This document shows positions 26,798-35,244 of a DNA stretch of 64,000 nt, piece after piece. Both the position numbers and the translations under genes were made by a program. Location of the stretch: the NCBI GenBank assembly GCA_947503305.1, contig CANNDF010000002.1, forward strand, positions 62,001-126,000, written 5' to 3'. The notes below the pieces were generated by a model, which had not been told where the DNA came from, searched no databases, and saw only the letters and a program-made list of their open reading frames with translations. Numbering within the stretch: the first letter of the stretch is position 1; every line of letters starts with the position of its first letter. The stretch comes from an uncultured Dokdonia sp. (GTDB lineage Bacteria > Bacteroidota > Bacteroidia > Flavobacteriales > Flavobacteriaceae).

Positions 26798-27530
26798 AAA
26801 CATCTTGTATATTATAGTACTTATCCTTACTTCCTGTGAGTCTGATGATACAAATAATAATGAAGTTTTTACAGAGACCCTTGCCACATTAGTTGCTCAA
26901 AATACCATTGAAATAGATAATGTAATTGCTTGCGCATCAGGATCCGAAAATCCTGATGAAATTATTGCTTATGTATATCCTCGACCTGGTGCCTCTGACA
27001 TACGTTATTTTGAAACTGAAAATACAACAGTAGATAAAAACGATTACGCAAACTATGTTCAGATAGCGTTACCTGCCGAAGATTTTTTTAATGGTTATCT
27101 TAAAACATTTACGAGGCAAACAGCTGTAGAAAAATGGGTAATTATAAGCTTTCGCGAAAGCGGAATCCTTCATCTGTCAAATCCTATTCGATTAAAACAC
27201 CAATCACAAAATACCAGTTTTAGTACAAATGTAGATATCAATCAAGAAGTGGTAGGGTCCCCTCTTTTTAAGTGGGAAGCTATTGTGCAGTCAGAAGATG
27301 CCATCTATTTTCAAGTAATTTCTGATGGAGCAAATGAACTGCTATCTGGCACCTATACATTTGAACCTCAATTTAGGTATTATGAATTGGATAATGTTGT
27401 ACTTAATATCACAGAAGAGATTCCACCAAGTCTTATCAATAATACAAATTATGGCTTTACACTCATGGCTGTAAGTGAAGATAATTGGGTCAATACTTTT
27501 ATATCAACATCGTTTATAACTGCATTCTGA
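26787..27530 (+). CDS. Hypothetical lipoprotein
   Basis: 247 residues; family not recognised. Lipoprotein signal MRSKNILYIIVLILTSC, then an Asp/Asn-rich stretch (ESDDTNNN) and a mainly beta C-terminal region. It overlaps the GH113-like gene by 11 nt, so it probably acts with it, for example as a glycan-binding or scaffold partner (inference). A perfect palindrome copy (27148-27161) is read as S-F-R-E-S-G near residue 122, as in the M28 peptidase. Confidence 0.65.
   Translation: MRSKNILYIIVLILTSCESDDTNNNEVFTETLATLVAQNTIEIDNVIACASGSENPDEIIAYVYPRPGASDIRYFETENTTVDKNDYANYVQIALPAEDFFNGYLKTFTRQTAVEKWVIISFRESGILHLSNPIRLKHQSQNTSFSTNVDINQEVVGSPLFKWEAIVQSEDAIYFQVISDGANELLSGTYTFEPQFRYYELDNVVLNITEEIPPSLINNTNYGFTLMAVSEDNWVNTFISTSFITAF
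27148..27161. repeat. Genome palindrome, copy 4 (intragenic)
   Basis: Perfect GCTTTCGCGAAAGC inside the hypothetical lipoprotein gene, frame TTT-CGC-GAA-AGC. Confidence 0.9.
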
Positions 27531-27650
27531 TTTTAATATCGTAAAGCTTTATTTTGATTGTGTTTTCTTTTGTAGAATAAAGGGTTCTATATGTAATTAT
27601 CTACTGTTTATTACGTCTAAAAAAATCAAAACTACAAAACAGAAATACAC

Positions 27651-28910
27651 ATGAAGAAAGCCATCTTACTACTGGTTTTGATGGTGACTTCTTTTGCATA
27701 TTCGCAGGAGGCTGTTATCACAGAAATAAAAATAGAAGGTCTTAAACGTACTAAAGAATCTTTTTTAAAAAGATTGGTCAAAGTAAAACCTGGTAGTGTG
27801 TATGATTCTTTAAAAATCGCTACGGATGTTGATCGTTTAAACAGGCTTGCAGGTATAGCAAAAGCAACATCAAAAATCACACAAGTAAGCCCTACAACTT
27901 ATACACTCACCTATGAAGTTGTCGAAAACTTTACAATTATTCCAGGTGTTCGTATTTCTACGGCAAACAATGGAGAATTTGCTTTTAGGGTTTCGGCATT
28001 TGAGTTTAATGGTTTTGGTACCAATCAAATTTATGGAGGTTTCTATCAAAGAGATGTATTTGATTCTTTTGGAGTATTTTGGGAGGCTCCATTTTTATTT
28101 ACAAATAAACTGGGACTCGGAATTAACTATCAAAATAATGTGTCTTTGGAGCCTGTCTTTTTTGAAAATAACACTGTAGATTATCGTTTTGATAGCAAAG
28201 CATTTGAGGTGAGGTTATTGTATGAATATGATTTTCATAATCGAGCAGAGCTAGGGGTTAATATTTCAAATGAAACCTATGACTTTGAAGAAGGGATAAT
28301 TACAGAGGAAATTCCAGAATCTTTGGGTGCAGATAAGATTACCATTGTTGCAGAATATGAATATAATGATCTAGATATTGATTATCAATATGTCTCAGGA
28401 TTTCGAAGTTTGTTAAACTTACAACTAGTCACTGGTGGTGAAGGTTTTTTAAATGATTTTTTTATTGGACGTAATGATTTTGAGTATTTTAAAAAAATTG
28501 GACAAAAAGGAAATTGGGCAAACAGGGTGAGGTTGGCATTTGCATCTAATGATGAAACTCCTTTTGCTCCTTTTGCATTAGATAATCAACTTAATATAAG
28601 AGGGGTGGGTAATACTATTGATCGAGGTACCGCCGCGGCCGTACTCAATACCGAGTATAGACATACTTGGTATGAAAAAGGATGGTTTGTATTGCAAAGT
28701 AATGCTTTTATTGATGCTGGTACATGGCGCAATCCTGGTGGAGAATTGAGCGATCTCGTAGATGGCACTAATACACGATTCTATCCGGGAGTAGGTGTAC
28801 GTTTTATTCATAAACGTATTTTTAATGCTGTTTTTAGATTAGATTACGGGTTTGGAATAGGAGATAATGCTACAAATGGTATTGTTTTTGGAATTGGGCA
28901 GTATTTTTGA
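27651..28910 (+). CDS. BamA/TamA-like (Omp85, surface-antigen) outer membrane protein, copy A
   Basis: 419 residues with signal peptide MKKAILLLVLMVTSFAYSQ. One POTRA-like domain follows (ITEIKIEGLKRTKESFLKRLVKVKPGS, residues 22-95). The Omp85 barrel includes the conserved lid-loop type motif LNIRGVGNTIDRGT and ends FGIGQYF with the terminal Phe expected for BAM substrates. Canonical BamA has five POTRAs and about 800 residues, so this is a mini-Omp85. Its tandem paralogue follows after 49 nt. A role in assembly or secretion of surface proteins or lipids is inferred. Confidence 0.85.
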   Translation: MKKAILLLVLMVTSFAYSQEAVITEIKIEGLKRTKESFLKRLVKVKPGSVYDSLKIATDVDRLNRLAGIAKATSKITQVSPTTYTLTYEVVENFTIIPGVRISTANNGEFAFRVSAFEFNGFGTNQIYGGFYQRDVFDSFGVFWEAPFLFTNKLGLGINYQNNVSLEPVFFENNTVDYRFDSKAFEVRLLYEYDFHNRAELGVNISNETYDFEEGIITEEIPESLGADKITIVAEYEYNDLDIDYQYVSGFRSLLNLQLVTGGEGFLNDFFIGRNDFEYFKKIGQKGNWANRVRLAFASNDETPFAPFALDNQLNIRGVGNTIDRGTAAAVLNTEYRHTWYEKGWFVLQSNAFIDAGTWRNPGGELSDLVDGTNTRFYPGVGVRFIHKRIFNAVFRLDYGFGIGDNATNGIVFGIGQYF

Positions 28911-28959
28911 TGGTATATCTAAAATTGCAAACGTACCTTTACATTCATAAAATCATTTG

Positions 28960-30222
28960 ATGATCAGAAAAGTAATCTTCTTTTTTTTATTTCTCATTCC
29001 GGTATTTCTATTTGCACAAGAATATAGAGTTGCCGATGTAAAAGTTCAAGGGAATAAAAAAATAAAAACTTCTTTTGTAAAGCAGATATCAGATGTCAAA
29101 GCTGGATCTGTTTTAGATTCGATTAAGATAGAAACAGATATAGCGCGTCTTAAACGTACACCTTCTGTTGCTCATGCGTACTATCAAGTATTTTATTCTC
29201 ATGATAATGAATACAACGTATTTTATTATATAGAAGAGAATTTTACAATTATACCTCAGCTTAGTGTATATACTGCAAATACAGGAGAATTTGCTTTTAG
29301 GGCCGGAGTATATGAATACAATACTTTAGGGCGTAATATTACATTTGGCGGTTTTTTTCAACGCGATGTTTTTAATTCTTTCGGGATTAATTTTAGGTCA
29401 CCTTATCTCATTGGAAATAAAATAGGTCTTGCGCTTAATTTTCAGAAACTAAGTACTCAAGAGCCTGTCTTTCTAGATAATGGTACTGCAGATTATGAAT
29501 ATATAAATACTTCTTTTGAGGTATTGGGCTTATATGAATTTAATTTTAATCATCGTGTAGAAGGAGGGATAACTCTTTTTAATGAAGATTACGAATATCT
29601 TTTTGGAGCAACAGATCCAAGTGTTCCTTTAGACTTTGATGTAGACAAGATCCTTTTTAAAGGAATTTATCAATATACTAACATTGATTACTTTTTTCAA
29701 TACCAAGAGGGCTTTAGTAGTACCTTAGTGATGCAATATGTGTCTTCATCTGAGAATACATTACCAGATTTTGTAATAGGGAAGAATGATTTTTTATACT
29801 TTTTACGAGTAGGAGAAAAAGGAAACTGGGCAAATAGATTGTCTTTAGGACTTGCTTCTAATGATGATTCTCCTTTTGCTCCTTTTTCTGTGGATAATAA
29901 TCTTAATATACGAGGGGTAGGAAATACTATTGATAGAGGTACTGGTGCTATTATTCTTAATACAGAGTATAGACATACGTTTTTTGAAAAGTCGTGGTTT
30001 GTATTGCAAGGAAATGCCTTTGTTGATGCAGGTACTTGGCGTAACCCTGGTGGTGATTTTGGTGATTTTAGTGATGATCAAAATATACGTGTGTACCCTG
30101 GATTGGGAGTGCGATTTATCCATAAAAAAATATTTAATGCTACGTTTCGTATAGATTATGGTGTAGGGATCACTCCAGAGGCTACAAATGGGCTTGTTTT
30201 TGGAATAGGACAGTACTTTTAA
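28960..30222 (+). CDS. BamA/TamA-like outer membrane protein, copy B
   Basis: 420 residues starting at ATG 28960; the TTG three bases earlier is not needed. Signal peptide MIRKVIFFFLFLIPVFLFAQ, one POTRA (VADVKVQGNKKIKTSFVKQI) and the same barrel as copy A, including LNIRGVGNTIDRGTGA and VFGIGQYF. The last 110 residues are nearly superimposable on copy A, while the mid-barrel loops have diverged. It is a tandem duplication product and is probably co-transcribed with the VOC protein downstream. Confidence 0.85.
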   Translation: MIRKVIFFFLFLIPVFLFAQEYRVADVKVQGNKKIKTSFVKQISDVKAGSVLDSIKIETDIARLKRTPSVAHAYYQVFYSHDNEYNVFYYIEENFTIIPQLSVYTANTGEFAFRAGVYEYNTLGRNITFGGFFQRDVFNSFGINFRSPYLIGNKIGLALNFQKLSTQEPVFLDNGTADYEYINTSFEVLGLYEFNFNHRVEGGITLFNEDYEYLFGATDPSVPLDFDVDKILFKGIYQYTNIDYFFQYQEGFSSTLVMQYVSSSENTLPDFVIGKNDFLYFLRVGEKGNWANRLSLGLASNDDSPFAPFSVDNNLNIRGVGNTIDRGTGAIILNTEYRHTFFEKSWFVLQGNAFVDAGTWRNPGGDFGDFSDDQNIRVYPGLGVRFIHKKIFNATFRIDYGVGITPEATNGLVFGIGQYF

Positions 30223-30247
30223 TAGAGAATTTGTACATTTATAACGT

Positions 30248-30751
30248 ATGAAAAAAATACTATTCCTTCTGTTTGTAAGTATGAATCTTATAGCAACAGC
30301 TCAAAAAGAATTTTCCTCAAATACTATTCAAATAGGTATTGTAGTATCCGATTTACAAGCCTCTATAGCTTTTTATACGGATGTTATTGGGATGCAAAAA
30401 ACAGGCGCCTTTAATGTAACTTCTAGCGTGGCAAAAGCTACGGGTCTTACAGATGGAATCCCTTTGGAAGTAGAGGTTCTAAAATTGGAAGATTCACCAG
30501 AAGCTACAGAATGGAAACTTATGAGCTTTGGGAATAAAGGATCTAATGATACCTATATTAATCAAGGAGTAGGAATGCGCTATATTACTATTTTTGTAAA
30601 TAACTTAAAAACAGTAATTCCAAGAATCAAAAAGCACAAGATTCCCATGTTGGGAGAGACTCCTACAAAACTTCCAGATGGTCGCTATTTTATATTAGTT
30701 CAAGATCCTGATGGAGTTTTTATAGAACTTATAGGAAAATATACATCATAA
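30248..30751 (+). CDS. Secreted VOC (glyoxalase/bleomycin-resistance fold) protein
   Basis: 167 residues. Signal peptide MKKILFLLFVSMNLIATAQ, then a single VOC domain: IQIGIVVSDLQASIAFYTDV, GVGMRYITIFVNNLKTVIP and DGRYFILVQDPDGVFIELIG with the metal-ligand-like Glu. VOC proteins are usually cytosolic, so the export signal is unusual. Substrate unknown. It sits 25 nt after copy B of the Omp85 pair and ends in a terminator. Confidence 0.8.
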   Translation: MKKILFLLFVSMNLIATAQKEFSSNTIQIGIVVSDLQASIAFYTDVIGMQKTGAFNVTSSVAKATGLTDGIPLEVEVLKLEDSPEATEWKLMSFGNKGSNDTYINQGVGMRYITIFVNNLKTVIPRIKKHKIPMLGETPTKLPDGRYFILVQDPDGVFIELIGKYTS

Positions 30752-30789
30752 AAATCGCCTCATACTTTTATAATCTGAGACGATTTTTT
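30751..30789 (+). terminator. Terminator after the VOC gene
   Basis: Arms AAAATCGCCTCA and TGAGACGATTTTTT pair with one mismatch. It is usable from both sides because the next gene converges. Confidence 0.75.
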
Positions 30790-30802
30790 GATATAGAATA
30801 TA

Positions 30803-31567
30803 TTATTCTTGAGTAAATACAGAGCGATCTACGTTTCCAAATGTGATGTTATTCCAAGTTGTTATTGCAGGAACTTCCCCTATGATTTCCCCATTCCAAT
30901 TGGACTTAATATAATTTCTTTTAGAAGGGATTTTTATTCCGTCTACGGTTTCATAATCGAAACGCATAAGATTAGGTTGAGTAATTCCAAAGGCAGTAAT
31001 AGTAAATAAGAATTGGTCGATCAGTTTTGTTTCCTTATTGAGATATACTATGTATGTATCTTGGGCATCACCTATGTTGGAACCAAAAGAGATTTTTATT
31101 AAATGATACGATTTTCCATCTAGGGTAGTTTCTCCTTCATAGGTTTGATTTACCCCATTATCAAGTAATTTAAAAAACATAGTAAACCAATAATAATTTG
31201 TCTTACGTAAAAACCGGGCAAAACCTAGCGCTTGTTCTTCTGAAGTATTGTTACCATCAATCGTAACCCAAAAATTTGTACCATCATACCCTTCAGTTAC
31301 GAGTCCGCCTTTTGGAGCCAGCATCGTATGTGTTGTAAAATCTGCTCGGGATAATTCTCCATCAAATACGTATTGTTCTTTTCCTATAAAATGCAATCCA
31401 GAATTGGGGTCATTATATTCATAATCATAGGAAACACTTCCTTTATTATAAAAATTTTGACTTCCTCCTAATGCATCCATCATTTCAGAAAGGAGTTGCT
31501 TAGGGTCTTGTGCATATACGCCTTGTAGCAAGAATATGCTTGCTAATAATACGATTGTTTTTTTCAT
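30803..31567 (-). CDS. Secreted protein, LolA/outer-membrane-lipoprotein-sorting-like
   Basis: 254 residues. Signal peptide MKKTIVLLASIFLLQGVYAQ. The body alternates beta strands with a pattern seen in LolA-fold proteins: GSVSYDYEYNDPNSGLHFIG, FWVTIDGNN, YIVYLNKETKLIDQFLFTI and MRFDYETVDGIKIPSKRNYI. A hydrophobic-ligand-binding half-barrel is plausible but not proven. The frame ends 6 nt before the dehydrogenase gene region, so it is likely the last gene of the azoR operon. Confidence 0.6.
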   Translation of the reverse strand: MKKTIVLLASIFLLQGVYAQDPKQLLSEMMDALGGSQNFYNKGSVSYDYEYNDPNSGLHFIGKEQYVFDGELSRADFTTHTMLAPKGGLVTEGYDGTNFWVTIDGNNTSEEQALGFARFLRKTNYYWFTMFFKLLDNGVNQTYEGETTLDGKSYHLIKISFGSNIGDAQDTYIVYLNKETKLIDQFLFTITAFGITQPNLMRFDYETVDGIKIPSKRNYIKSNWNGEIIGEVPAITTWNNITFGNVDRSVFTQE

Positions 31568-31573
31568 TATATG

Positions 31574-32434
31574 TTAGTTTTGAGAGTTTATATATTCATA
31601 GACTGCTGTAAAATCCATATCACCTAGCCCTGTTTGTTTTGCTTTTGCATAAGTTTCTTTTACTGTATTAAGATTTGGGGTAGAGATCCCATTTTCATAG
31701 GCAGATATGCTAGATAAATGTAGGTCTTTATGTATCCATTTCAAAGGGAAGTTTGTCTCATAATCACGGTGTTCTAATTTTGAACGAACTGCAGCCATTA
31801 CTGGTGCTACTACAGGAGTTGCTGTGAGTACATCAAATAATGTGGGTTTTTTTAATCCCATGGCTTGTCCCATTGCTAATGCCTCGGCAAAGGCAATCAT
31901 TTGAGCGCCTAACAGTTGATTGATAAGCATTTTCATAGCAGATCCTTTCCCAACTTCGCCGAGGTATAGCGATTTTTTTCCCATAATATCCAATAGCGGT
32001 TGCGCATTAGATATGTCTTTGTCGTTACCACCAATGAGAAATAACAGTTCTCCTGCAGCTGCAGGACCTTTTGTGCCAGCGACGGGTGCATCTAAGTAAC
32101 AAATGCCATGTTGAGATGCTTTATTTGCAATCTCTACCGAGAAAGAGGGATTGACAGTACTAGAGTTAATCCATAAAGAACCTTCTCTAAGATTTGTGAT
32201 GAGTTCATAGTGTAGTTCTCTTATAACTTCAGGAGTAGAAACCATAGTAATAATAATATCACTTTGTTTTGCAACCTCTGCAATGGTATTACTCCATACC
32301 GCTCCGTTTTCAAGTAACTCACTAGCTTTTGATCGGGTTCTGTTGTAAATGATAAGCTCATATCCAGCTTTTTGAAGATTAAACGCCATACGACTTCCCA
32401 TAATTCCTAATCCTATAAATCCTATTTTTTGCAT
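31574..32434 (-). CDS. NAD(P)-dependent beta-hydroxyacid dehydrogenase (3-hydroxyisobutyrate dehydrogenase family)
   Basis: 286 residues. Rossmann motif IGFIGLGIMGSRMAFNL at the N-terminus, NRTRSKASELL, substrate loop LDAPVAGTKGPAAAGELLFLIGG near 120-142, and the catalytic Lys in GSAMKMLINQLLG near 170. The family includes 3-hydroxyisobutyrate, tartronate semialdehyde and glyoxylate reductases; the exact substrate is not readable. It begins 1 nt after the azoR-like stop, giving a tight operon under the AraC site at 33113-33140. Confidence 0.88.
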   Translation of the reverse strand: MQKIGFIGLGIMGSRMAFNLQKAGYELIIYNRTRSKASELLENGAVWSNTIAEVAKQSDIIITMVSTPEVIRELHYELITNLREGSLWINSSTVNPSFSVEIANKASQHGICYLDAPVAGTKGPAAAGELLFLIGGNDKDISNAQPLLDIMGKKSLYLGEVGKGSAMKMLINQLLGAQMIAFAEALAMGQAMGLKKPTLFDVLTATPVVAPVMAAVRSKLEHRDYETNFPLKWIHKDLHLSSISAYENGISTPNLNTVKETYAKAKQTGLGDMDFTAVYEYINSQN

Positions 32435-32435
32435 C

Positions 32436-33050
32436 TTATAAATTTTTAATGATTGTTAATGCTTCTTTTTTTGTCTTTTCAAAAATATCTGGGGCCAAAG
32501 ATGTTCCTTCTAATGGAAGGACTGTAATATCTGTAATACCTATAAGCCCTAATACCGTTTTTAAGTAAGGTGTAAGAAAATCATAGCTTTTCATTTGATC
32601 ATTGTTATAGACTGCTCCTGCACTGGTAATGATATAGGTTTTTATGTTATTGAGTATTCCATAAAAGCTATTGTCTTGTGCGACACCAAAAGTATGATTG
32701 ATCCGTACGATTTGATCAACCCACGCTTTTAATGCAGAAGGAGTTCCAAAATTGTACATAGGGCTGCTTATTACTAAAATATCTGCACTTTTTAATTCTT
32801 CTATCAAAATGTCAGATTGTTTGGTAGCGTCTCTTAGGGTCTCCGTAAATTGATCCTCTGGCGTATAGAACCCTTCAATTGTTTCTTGTGTAATATGTGT
32901 TATAGGGTGCTTGATAATATCCCTTATTACAAGAGAAGCTTCAGGATAATCTGTGATTAGTTTTTTTAAAAGAGTATCTGCTAGTGAACGGCTACTGGAT
33001 TGTTCTGTACGAGAGCTTGCGTCTATTCTAAGAATATTCATCTTTATCAT
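32436..33050 (-). CDS. azoR: FMN-dependent NADH-azoreductase / flavodoxin-fold quinone reductase
   Basis: 204 residues. Flavodoxin fold with N-terminal LRIDASSRTEQSSSRSLADTL (FMN phosphate loop), the SPMYNFGTPSALKAWVDQIV motif near 95-115 typical of AzoR/AcpD, and TSAGAVYNN. Reduces quinones or azo compounds with NADH. A second Met (33041) is an alternative start. First gene of an operon with the dehydrogenase; a 28-nt repeat also found upstream of the AraC gene lies 63-90 nt upstream. Confidence 0.87.
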   Translation of the reverse strand: MIKMNILRIDASSRTEQSSSRSLADTLLKKLITDYPEASLVIRDIIKHPITHITQETIEGFYTPEDQFTETLRDATKQSDILIEELKSADILVISSPMYNFGTPSALKAWVDQIVRINHTFGVAQDNSFYGILNNIKTYIITSAGAVYNNDQMKSYDFLTPYLKTVLGLIGITDITVLPLEGTSLAPDIFEKTKKEALTIIKNL

Positions 33051-33112
33051 TTTTAGATTAATAATAGGACAAAGATGTACAGATATAGTAGTGCGAAATT
33101 TGCTTAAAATTT

Positions 33113-33140
33113 AAAAGTTGTGATTTTCGGTCAAAAAATT
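33113..33140. promoter_or_regulatory. 28-nt repeat, copy 1: candidate AraC operator of the azoR operon
   Basis: Differs at one base from 34057-34084. Core GATTTTCGGTCAAAAAA. Located 63 nt upstream of the azoR start and overlapping the araC stop by 2 nt. Confidence 0.65.
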
Positions 33141-34005
33141 AAATAGTACTATTTTTTCGATTTTCTATTTGATATTGCTTTGGAGAATTTCCATATTTTT
33201 TATGAAAGGCTTTTATAAAGTGAGATACATTATCATACCCTACACTTATAGAAATGTCTGTAACAGATCTAGGTGTTTTACAAAGTAACTCACAAGCGTG
33301 TTCCATACGTTTTTCAATGAGCCATTTTTTAGGAGAAAGGTTAAATTTAGATTTAAAATCTCTCTGAAATGTAGAGATACTCCTTCCTGTAAGATATGCA
33401 TAATCTGCTATGTCTAGCGGTTTCATATAATTTTTAAGCATAAATTCCCGTACACTTTTGCGCTCTCTATTTTTTATAGAACGGATTGCATTTACAAATG
33501 ACTCTCCCAATTTTGAGATGCTTATTAAATGTAGTAATTCTAAAAGTTTGGGTCTTGTAAATTGATGCATTCCCTTCCCTTGATATAAGGTAAGCAATGT
33601 GTCTGTAAAAAGGCGTAAGTCATCATAATAGGGGAGTACAAATGTACTTTGCATCTCTTGAGTTGGGACTGTTTCAAAATACGTTAAAAACTCATCACAG
33701 ATATCATCATCAAAAAAGAAAACCACTGCTTTAAAAATGCTATTTGCAGGAATTAAATCTGTCACAGCATACATCCCTTTTGGTAAAAGAATGAAATGAT
33801 TTTTGTGTACAATAGTTATATGATTGTGATCATCTTCTATTTGTAAAGAACCTTCTAAGACTAGAGTCAATGCATTTGCAGCTAGATAGCGCTCATTATT
33901 TGTGTCTGCTTGGGTTATTTGTTTTGCAATGACACAAGAGTTGCCGTCTATGAGTATTTTTTCTATACCTGGGTGCATATAAAATGCATGGGGAACTACT
34001 TTCAT
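33139..34005 (-). CDS. AraC-family transcriptional regulator (cytosolic)
   Basis: 288 residues from MKVVPHAFYMHPGIEK. N-terminal AraC-binding cupin-like domain (about 10-150; LVLEGSLQIEDDHNHITIV), then a double helix-turn-helix near 190-285 (DIADYAYLTGRSISTFQRDF, VTDISISVGYDNVSHFIKAFHKKYGNSPKQY). A longer frame from 34038 exists, but its first codons ATGCTTTCGCGAAAGC are the genome palindrome, so I prefer the ATG at 34005. Two matching 28-nt repeats, one upstream of itself and one upstream of azoR, suggest it autoregulates and controls azoR-dehydrogenase. Confidence 0.88.
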   Translation of the reverse strand: MKVVPHAFYMHPGIEKILIDGNSCVIAKQITQADTNNERYLAANALTLVLEGSLQIEDDHNHITIVHKNHFILLPKGMYAVTDLIPANSIFKAVVFFFDDDICDEFLTYFETVPTQEMQSTFVLPYYDDLRLFTDTLLTLYQGKGMHQFTRPKLLELLHLISISKLGESFVNAIRSIKNRERKSVREFMLKNYMKPLDIADYAYLTGRSISTFQRDFKSKFNLSPKKWLIEKRMEHACELLCKTPRSVTDISISVGYDNVSHFIKAFHKKYGNSPKQYQIENRKNSTI

Positions 34006-34022
34006 ATCTTCTGCAAGATTAC

Positions 34023-34036
34023 GCTTTCGCGAAAGC
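34023..34036. repeat. Genome palindrome, copy 5 (at araC 5' end)
   Basis: Perfect GCTTTCGCGAAAGC. On the minus strand it follows A-T so as to create an in-frame ATG (34038-34036), 33 nt before the preferred start. Confidence 0.9.
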
Positions 34037-34056
34037 ATATTATATCACAATTTACT

Positions 34057-34084
34057 AAAAGTAGTGATTTTCGGTCAAAAAATT
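34057..34084. promoter_or_regulatory. 28-nt repeat, copy 2: candidate AraC autoregulatory site
   Basis: Same sequence and orientation as 33113-33140 with one mismatch, 52 nt upstream of the araC start at 34005 and touching the yceI-like stop. Confidence 0.65.
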
Positions 34085-34641
34085 TATATTTCAATACGGA
34101 TGGTTCCTCTTAATACAATTTTGTCTGCAATTGCGTTTTCTTTCAATTTTTCAAATACAGAGGGAGAGTTATATGTAATGCCATAATCCAATCTATTCAT
34201 AGTGTGATCAAAACGTAGGATAATTTTCTTGTTTTCTAGTGTTGCAACTACTGCGATTTTTTCTGTTTGCTTTTTGTCTTTAATAGACATTCTTCCAGTT
34301 AAATAAGTGCTGGTTCCTATTATAAAAGGTTCTGTAAGTTCAAAAATAGCTTCGGGATATTTTTTTACATGAAAGAAGTCTTTATCTCGTAAATGTTTTG
34401 TCAATTGACTATTTTCCTGATAAAGTGATTTCATATCAACGGTAATAACGAGGCTTTGAATACTATTTTCACGTACCTGGGATTGTATGTTTTTAATAGC
34501 GAGAGTTCCTTCTGGGGCATAAGTTCCTACTGCTGCTTTTCCACTCCATAGTAAAGTTTGTAGTTTTTGATTTGTGTTGCTTTCCTGAGCACAGGATGTA
34601 AGTGTTATTAACACAGTTAGAATTGTGATTGCTTTTTTCAT
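34084..34641 (-). CDS. YceI-like lipoprotein
   Basis: 185 residues. Lipoprotein signal MKKAITILTVLITLTSC, then a YceI lipocalin-like barrel: GTLAIKNIQSQVRENSIQSL, DFFHVKKYPEAIFELTEPFI, YLTGRMSIKDKKQTEKIAV and MNRLDYGITYNSPSVF. The family binds polyisoprenoids or other lipids in the periplasm. It lies 6 nt after 34648-35136 and forms an operon with it. Confidence 0.85.
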   Translation of the reverse strand: MKKAITILTVLITLTSCAQESNTNQKLQTLLWSGKAAVGTYAPEGTLAIKNIQSQVRENSIQSLVITVDMKSLYQENSQLTKHLRDKDFFHVKKYPEAIFELTEPFIIGTSTYLTGRMSIKDKKQTEKIAVVATLENKKIILRFDHTMNRLDYGITYNSPSVFEKLKENAIADKIVLRGTIRIEI

Positions 34642-34647
34642 GAGTAT

Positions 34648-35136
34648 TTAGTTTAAAAGGTTATCAGTAGTGTGTATCATTTCATACCCACAAATGGTTT
34701 CTCCACTTGGGGTAGTGCCTATAAAGTACCATAAGGCCCATCCTCCAAAAAGGCGACTGTCTACACGCCAGTTTTTTGCCCATGTATAGGGTTCACCTTG
34801 TTCTAGTTGTTGCTTTTTGGTTCCAAAATTTTTATCGAGCTCATTAAGGGGATATGATTTTCGTAAATTCCATTGATTGTTGTAATATAGATATGCACCA
34901 TATTCTATAACGGTAATGTCGCTTGTTTGACAAAGAATTGCGGTGGCATGTTTCCAATAGTACTTTTTTTTGATTTGTATAGGGTTATTGATTTTTGGAA
35001 AATGATTGACAGTAATCAATCGAGGTAAGTTTTCTAATTTCTCTGGGCAACTATTTACTGGAGGGGTCCCATAATTTACCTGAGCTTGGCTTATATATGA
35101 TAGCAAGAGAAATACAGTAATAAAAATATTTTTCAT
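34648..35136 (-). CDS. Hypothetical secreted protein
   Basis: 162 residues from MKNIFITVFLLLSYISQAQ, a clear signal peptide; the longer frame from 35160 adds only MSNPKTDK. Aromatic-rich mature protein (KKYYWKHATAILCQT, WAKNWRVDSRLFGGWALWYF) with three Cys and no recognised domain. The pairing with YceI suggests an envelope role. Confidence 0.65.
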   Translation of the reverse strand: MKNIFITVFLLLSYISQAQVNYGTPPVNSCPEKLENLPRLITVNHFPKINNPIQIKKKYYWKHATAILCQTSDITVIEYGAYLYYNNQWNLRKSYPLNELDKNFGTKKQQLEQGEPYTWAKNWRVDSRLFGGWALWYFIGTTPSGETICGYEMIHTTDNLLN

Positions 35137-35191
35137 TTTGTCCGTTTTTGGGTTTGACAAGACAAATATGAAATTTATGTATACGCCAGTC

Positions 35192-35213
35192 GTCTCAAAT
35201 TAAGATTTGAGAC
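35192..35213. promoter_or_regulatory. Inverted repeat between the membrane AraC gene and the 34648-34084 operon
   Basis: Perfect 9-bp arms GTCTCAAAT/ATTTGAGAC with loop TAAG and no T-run. It lies 56 nt upstream of the secreted-protein start, so it may be its operator. Confidence 0.45.
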
Positions 35214-35244
35214 CTTTGTATAGGTGTCATTTAAAAAAATGATA

